DNA of 64,000 bases, taken from positions 3,001,501 to 3,065,500 of the forward strand of contig NZ_CP130831.1 in the NCBI RefSeq assembly GCF_030549525.1. Reading direction: 5' to 3'. Numbering within the stretch: the first letter of the stretch is position 1; every line of letters begins with the position of its first letter. This document shows, piece after piece, positions 62,207 to 64,000 of the stretch. The notes beneath the pieces were generated by a model, which did not search any database, was not told the DNA's origin, and saw only the letters and a program-made list of their open reading frames with translations. The stretch is from Stenotrophomonas sp. 704A1. GTDB lineage: Bacteria; Pseudomonadota; Gammaproteobacteria; Xanthomonadales; Xanthomonadaceae. The position numbers were made by a program, and so were the translations under genes.

Positions 62207-62482
62207 TCAGCCTTGTTCTGACGGTGTCCTTGCGTCGATGGACAGAGCGTGGATATCGGTATCCATCAGCGACCCCAGCGCGGCGTAGACCGCACGGTGA
62301 CGGGCCAGCGGGGCCAGTCCGGTGAAGCGGTCGCTGACCACCCGCACGTTGAAATGGCCGCGGCCATCGCGTGCACCGGCGTGGCCGGCATGGCGATGGC
62401 TGTCATCCTCGATGTCCAGCACGCTGGGGGCCAGCGCCTGCTGCAATGCATCACGGATCTGCTCGATCCGCCGCGCGTTCAT
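62207..62482 (-). CDS. BolA-family protein
   Basis: A 91-residue BolA-like protein, involved with monothiol glutaredoxins in iron-sulfur and iron homeostasis. The core [30 protein letters not shown] carries the family's helix-turn (FTG...RHR) signature in two parts, and the loop has several His ([12 protein letters not shown]) that could bind a cluster. Its ATG overlaps the stop of the upstream YciI-like gene (ATGA, 62479-62482). Confidence 0.9.
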   Translation of the reverse strand: MNARRIEQIRDALQQALAPSVLDIEDDSHRHAGHAGARDGRGHFNVRVVSDRFTGLAPLARHRAVYAALGSLMDTDIHALSIDARTPSEQG

Positions 62483-62778
62483 GGCAGCACCTTGCGGAAC
62501 GGACGCACCTGCACCCGGGCGTAGACCCCGGCAGCCACGTACGGGTCGGCCTCGGCCCAGGCCTGGGCCGCCGCCAGCGAATCGAAGCCGGCAATCACCA
62601 CCGAGCCGCTGAAACCGGCCGGACCGGGGTCTTCACTGTCGATCGCCGGGCATGGCCCGGCCAGCAGCAGCCGGCCCTCATCGCGCAGCGCGGTCAGCCG
62701 CGCCAGGTGTTCAGGCCGCGCCTGCAGCCGCTGCGCCAGTACATCCTGGCCGTCATACCCTTCAATCACATACCACAC
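62479..62778 (-). CDS. YciI-family protein
   Basis: A 99-residue YciI/YCII-related protein (dimeric ferredoxin-like fold). It has [20 protein letters not shown] at the N-terminus, [21 protein letters not shown], and a C-terminal [22 protein letters not shown] with the conserved Asp and Pro of the family. The start is a GTG at 62778 with GAGGAG 7 nt upstream. A TAGAAT -10 at 62814-62819 (minus) could drive it. Forms an operon with bolA. Function is poorly known. Confidence 0.88.
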   Translation of the reverse strand: MWYVIEGYDGQDVLAQRLQARPEHLARLTALRDEGRLLLAGPCPAIDSEDPGPAGFSGSVVIAGFDSLAAAQAWAEADPYVAAGVYARVQVRPFRKVLP

Positions 62779-63153
62779 CGGCAGCTCCTCGCTCGTGTTG
62801 CTGGACGCTGCCGATTCTAGCCAATGCCGGCCGCCGCCCGGCCGTTGCTGGACACTGGCCCGGCAAAGGCTTACCCTAGGGTCCATTGCACGTGGCTGGA
62901 TGCAGCAGCCCGTCGGTTTTTGCGGCCAACGCAGCCCCCGACGACCGATCCGCTGCTTCGAACCGGCCCACCGACCGGGCCACGTAGACGACCTCCCCGT
63001 AGTTCTGTCGCTGCCGTGTCCTGCGGCGCGTCCTGCTGTTTGATGTGTGGAACCGCGCCGAACGTGGCGTGCCTGGTGTCCTGGGAGTCCGTGGCGCATG
63101 CCCGGCGTACCCGGTCACCGCGACTGGTCCGTTGCAATCCTGATGTCCATTAG
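62779..63153. other. 375-nt intergenic region without a recognised gene
   Basis: Divergent gap between yciI and scpA. Apart from the TAGAAT near 62814 that may serve yciI, I find no convincing promoter, repeat, hairpin terminator or RNA gene. Open frames here are short, overlap on both strands and have no ribosome site. Confidence 0.5.
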
Positions 63154-64000
63154 ATGACTTCCGAACTCGCGCTCGACGCGAACCCGCCAACCCGGCCGCC
63201 CGCCCCCCAGCAGCAGGAAATGCCGCTGGCCGTGGTGCATGGGCAACCGGTCCTGCAGATTCCGCAGGACCTGTACATCCCGCCGGATGCGCTGGAAGTC
63301 ATCCTGGATGCCTTCGAAGGACCGCTGGACCTGCTGCTGTACCTGATCCGCCGGCAGAACCTGGATGTCCTGGACATTCCGGTGGCCGAGATTACCCGCC
63401 AGTACGTGGAATACATCACCGTGATGCGCGAGCTGCGCTTCGAGCTGGCGGCCGAGTACCTGGTGATGGCGGCGATCCTGGCCGAGGTGAAGTCGCGCAT
63501 GCTGCTGCCGCGCCCCCCCAGCGTGGAGGGTGAGGAAGCCGATCCGCGTGCGGAGCTGGTGCGCCGGCTGCAGGAATACGAGCGGTTCAAGCAGGCCGCC
63601 GAGGACATCGATGCCCTGCCCCGGCAGGACCGCGATACCAGCCTGGCGCATGCCTTCATGCCCGAACGCGCTGCGGTGAAGCTGCCGCCGCCGGTCGAGC
63701 TGAAGGAAATGCTGATGGCCCTGCACGACGTGCTCAAGCGCGCCGAGCTGTTCAGTGGCCACGCGATCAAGCGCGAGGCACTGAGCGTGCGGCAGCGCAT
63801 GGGAGAAGTGCTGGGACGGCTGGAAGATGGCCGGTTCTATCGTTTTGAGAGCCTGTTCACCGCCGAGGAAGGCAAGCTGGGCGTGCTGGTCACGTTTCTG
63901 GCGGTGCTGGAGCTGGCCAAGGAGCAGCTGCTGGACCTGGTCCAGGAAGAGCCGCTGGCGCCGATCTACGTGAAGTCCCTGGCTGCCGGCAATACCAATG
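63154..64000 (+). CDS. scpA: Segregation and condensation protein A (partial, cut by window end)
   Basis: Kleisin subunit of the SMC-ScpAB condensin that compacts and segregates the chromosome. The first 282 codons are visible with no stop before the window ends. After a Pro/Gln-rich head the conserved fold begins: LDAFEGPLDLLLYLIRRQNLD in part, IPVAEITRQYVEYI, LAAEYLVMAAILAEVKSRMLLP in part, and late LVTFLAVLELAKEQLLDLVQ, the winged-helix region binding the SMC head. An in-frame TAG precedes the ATG at 63154, fixing the upstream limit. The start has no clear ribosome site. Confidence 0.93.
   Translation, partial: MTSELALDANPPTRPPAPQQQEMPLAVVHGQPVLQIPQDLYIPPDALEVILDAFEGPLDLLLYLIRRQNLDVLDIPVAEITRQYVEYITVMRELRFELAAEYLVMAAILAEVKSRMLLPRPPSVEGEEADPRAELVRRLQEYERFKQAAEDIDALPRQDRDTSLAHAFMPERAAVKLPPPVELKEMLMALHDVLKRAELFSGHAIKREALSVRQRMGEVLGRLEDGRFYRFESLFTAEEGKLGVLVTFLAVLELAKEQLLDLVQEEPLAPIYVKSLAAGNTN

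Noticed and set aside
62779..63153. Small RNA or tRNA in the yciI-scpA gap
   Set aside because: No cloverleaf, promoter-terminator pair or conserved motif could be found by reading both strands.

Overview
The window is one 64 kb stretch of GC-rich gammaproteobacterial chromosome, almost certainly from the Stenotrophomonas maltophilia complex (Xanthomonadaceae). The evidence is very high GC at third codon positions, Xanthomonad-type gene content (large TonB-dependent receptor, LacI-linked carbohydrate locus, class I fumarase), and about a dozen short intergenic palindromes that begin with GTAG and match the SMAG/REP-like repeats described in S. maltophilia. I see no prophage, insertion sequence, CRISPR array, rRNA or tRNA. 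The window starts just upstream of sucA and ends inside scpA, the only gene cut by an edge.

Layout. 1-5.7 kb: the 2-oxoglutarate dehydrogenase operon sucA-sucB-lpdA, closed by a strong terminator. 5.8-8.7 kb: two tiny overlapping membrane/secreted protein genes, dnaB (with a perfect DnaA box upstream) and an FMN reductase. 8.7-12.9 kb: a two-gene operon pairing a fused alpha-beta 2-oxoacid dehydrogenase E1 with an asparagine synthetase-like amidotransferase. 13-22 kb: housekeeping and stress genes (two GSTs, a GNAT, two glycine-zipper envelope proteins, tatD, tcdA, a membrane-tethered class II cytochrome c, cold-shock protein, DUF456, outer-membrane phospholipase pldA overlapping an arsC-like gene). 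22.3-23.8 kb: class I fumarase, followed by a long inverted repeat. 23.9-25.3 kb: an ECF41-type sigma factor and its AhpD-like partner, each preceded by a TGTCACa/g-N16-CGTC promoter. 25.4-38.7 kb: an unknown CxxC protein, an ABC exporter, fpr, gpx, a secreted Dcp-like peptidase, cfa, a DUF3298-like lipoprotein, a rhomboid protease behind a POT peptide transporter, a probably dead endonuclease/exonuclease/phosphatase (EEP) protein and Mn-type superoxide dismutase.

38.9-48.8 kb: a barnase-like secreted ribonuclease overlapping a barstar-like inhibitor, a long repetitive membrane protein behind nfuA, phhB overlapping a TonB-C lipoprotein, a ZIP zinc transporter, rluC, and rne with a roughly 400-nt structured leader. 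48.9-62 kb is the main accessory module: lacI - TonB-dependent receptor, then a GH144-like lipoprotein - solute-binding protein - two permeases - discoidin-like glycosidase - EEP hydrolase, joined by overlaps or tiny gaps. LacI-type palindromes lie at the lacI promoter and upstream of the GH144 operon. It reads as a complete outer-membrane-to-cytoplasm glycan scavenging system, most likely for a beta-1,2-glucan, that borrows its ABC ATPase from elsewhere. 62.2-64 kb: yciI-bolA and the start of scpA.

Themes for closer study are the ECF41 regulon, the beta-1,2-glucan hypothesis, the RNase toxin-immunity pair, the E1 fusion/asnB operon, leaderless-looking promoters at nfuA and tcdA, and SMAG repeats whose GTAG supplies gene stop codons.
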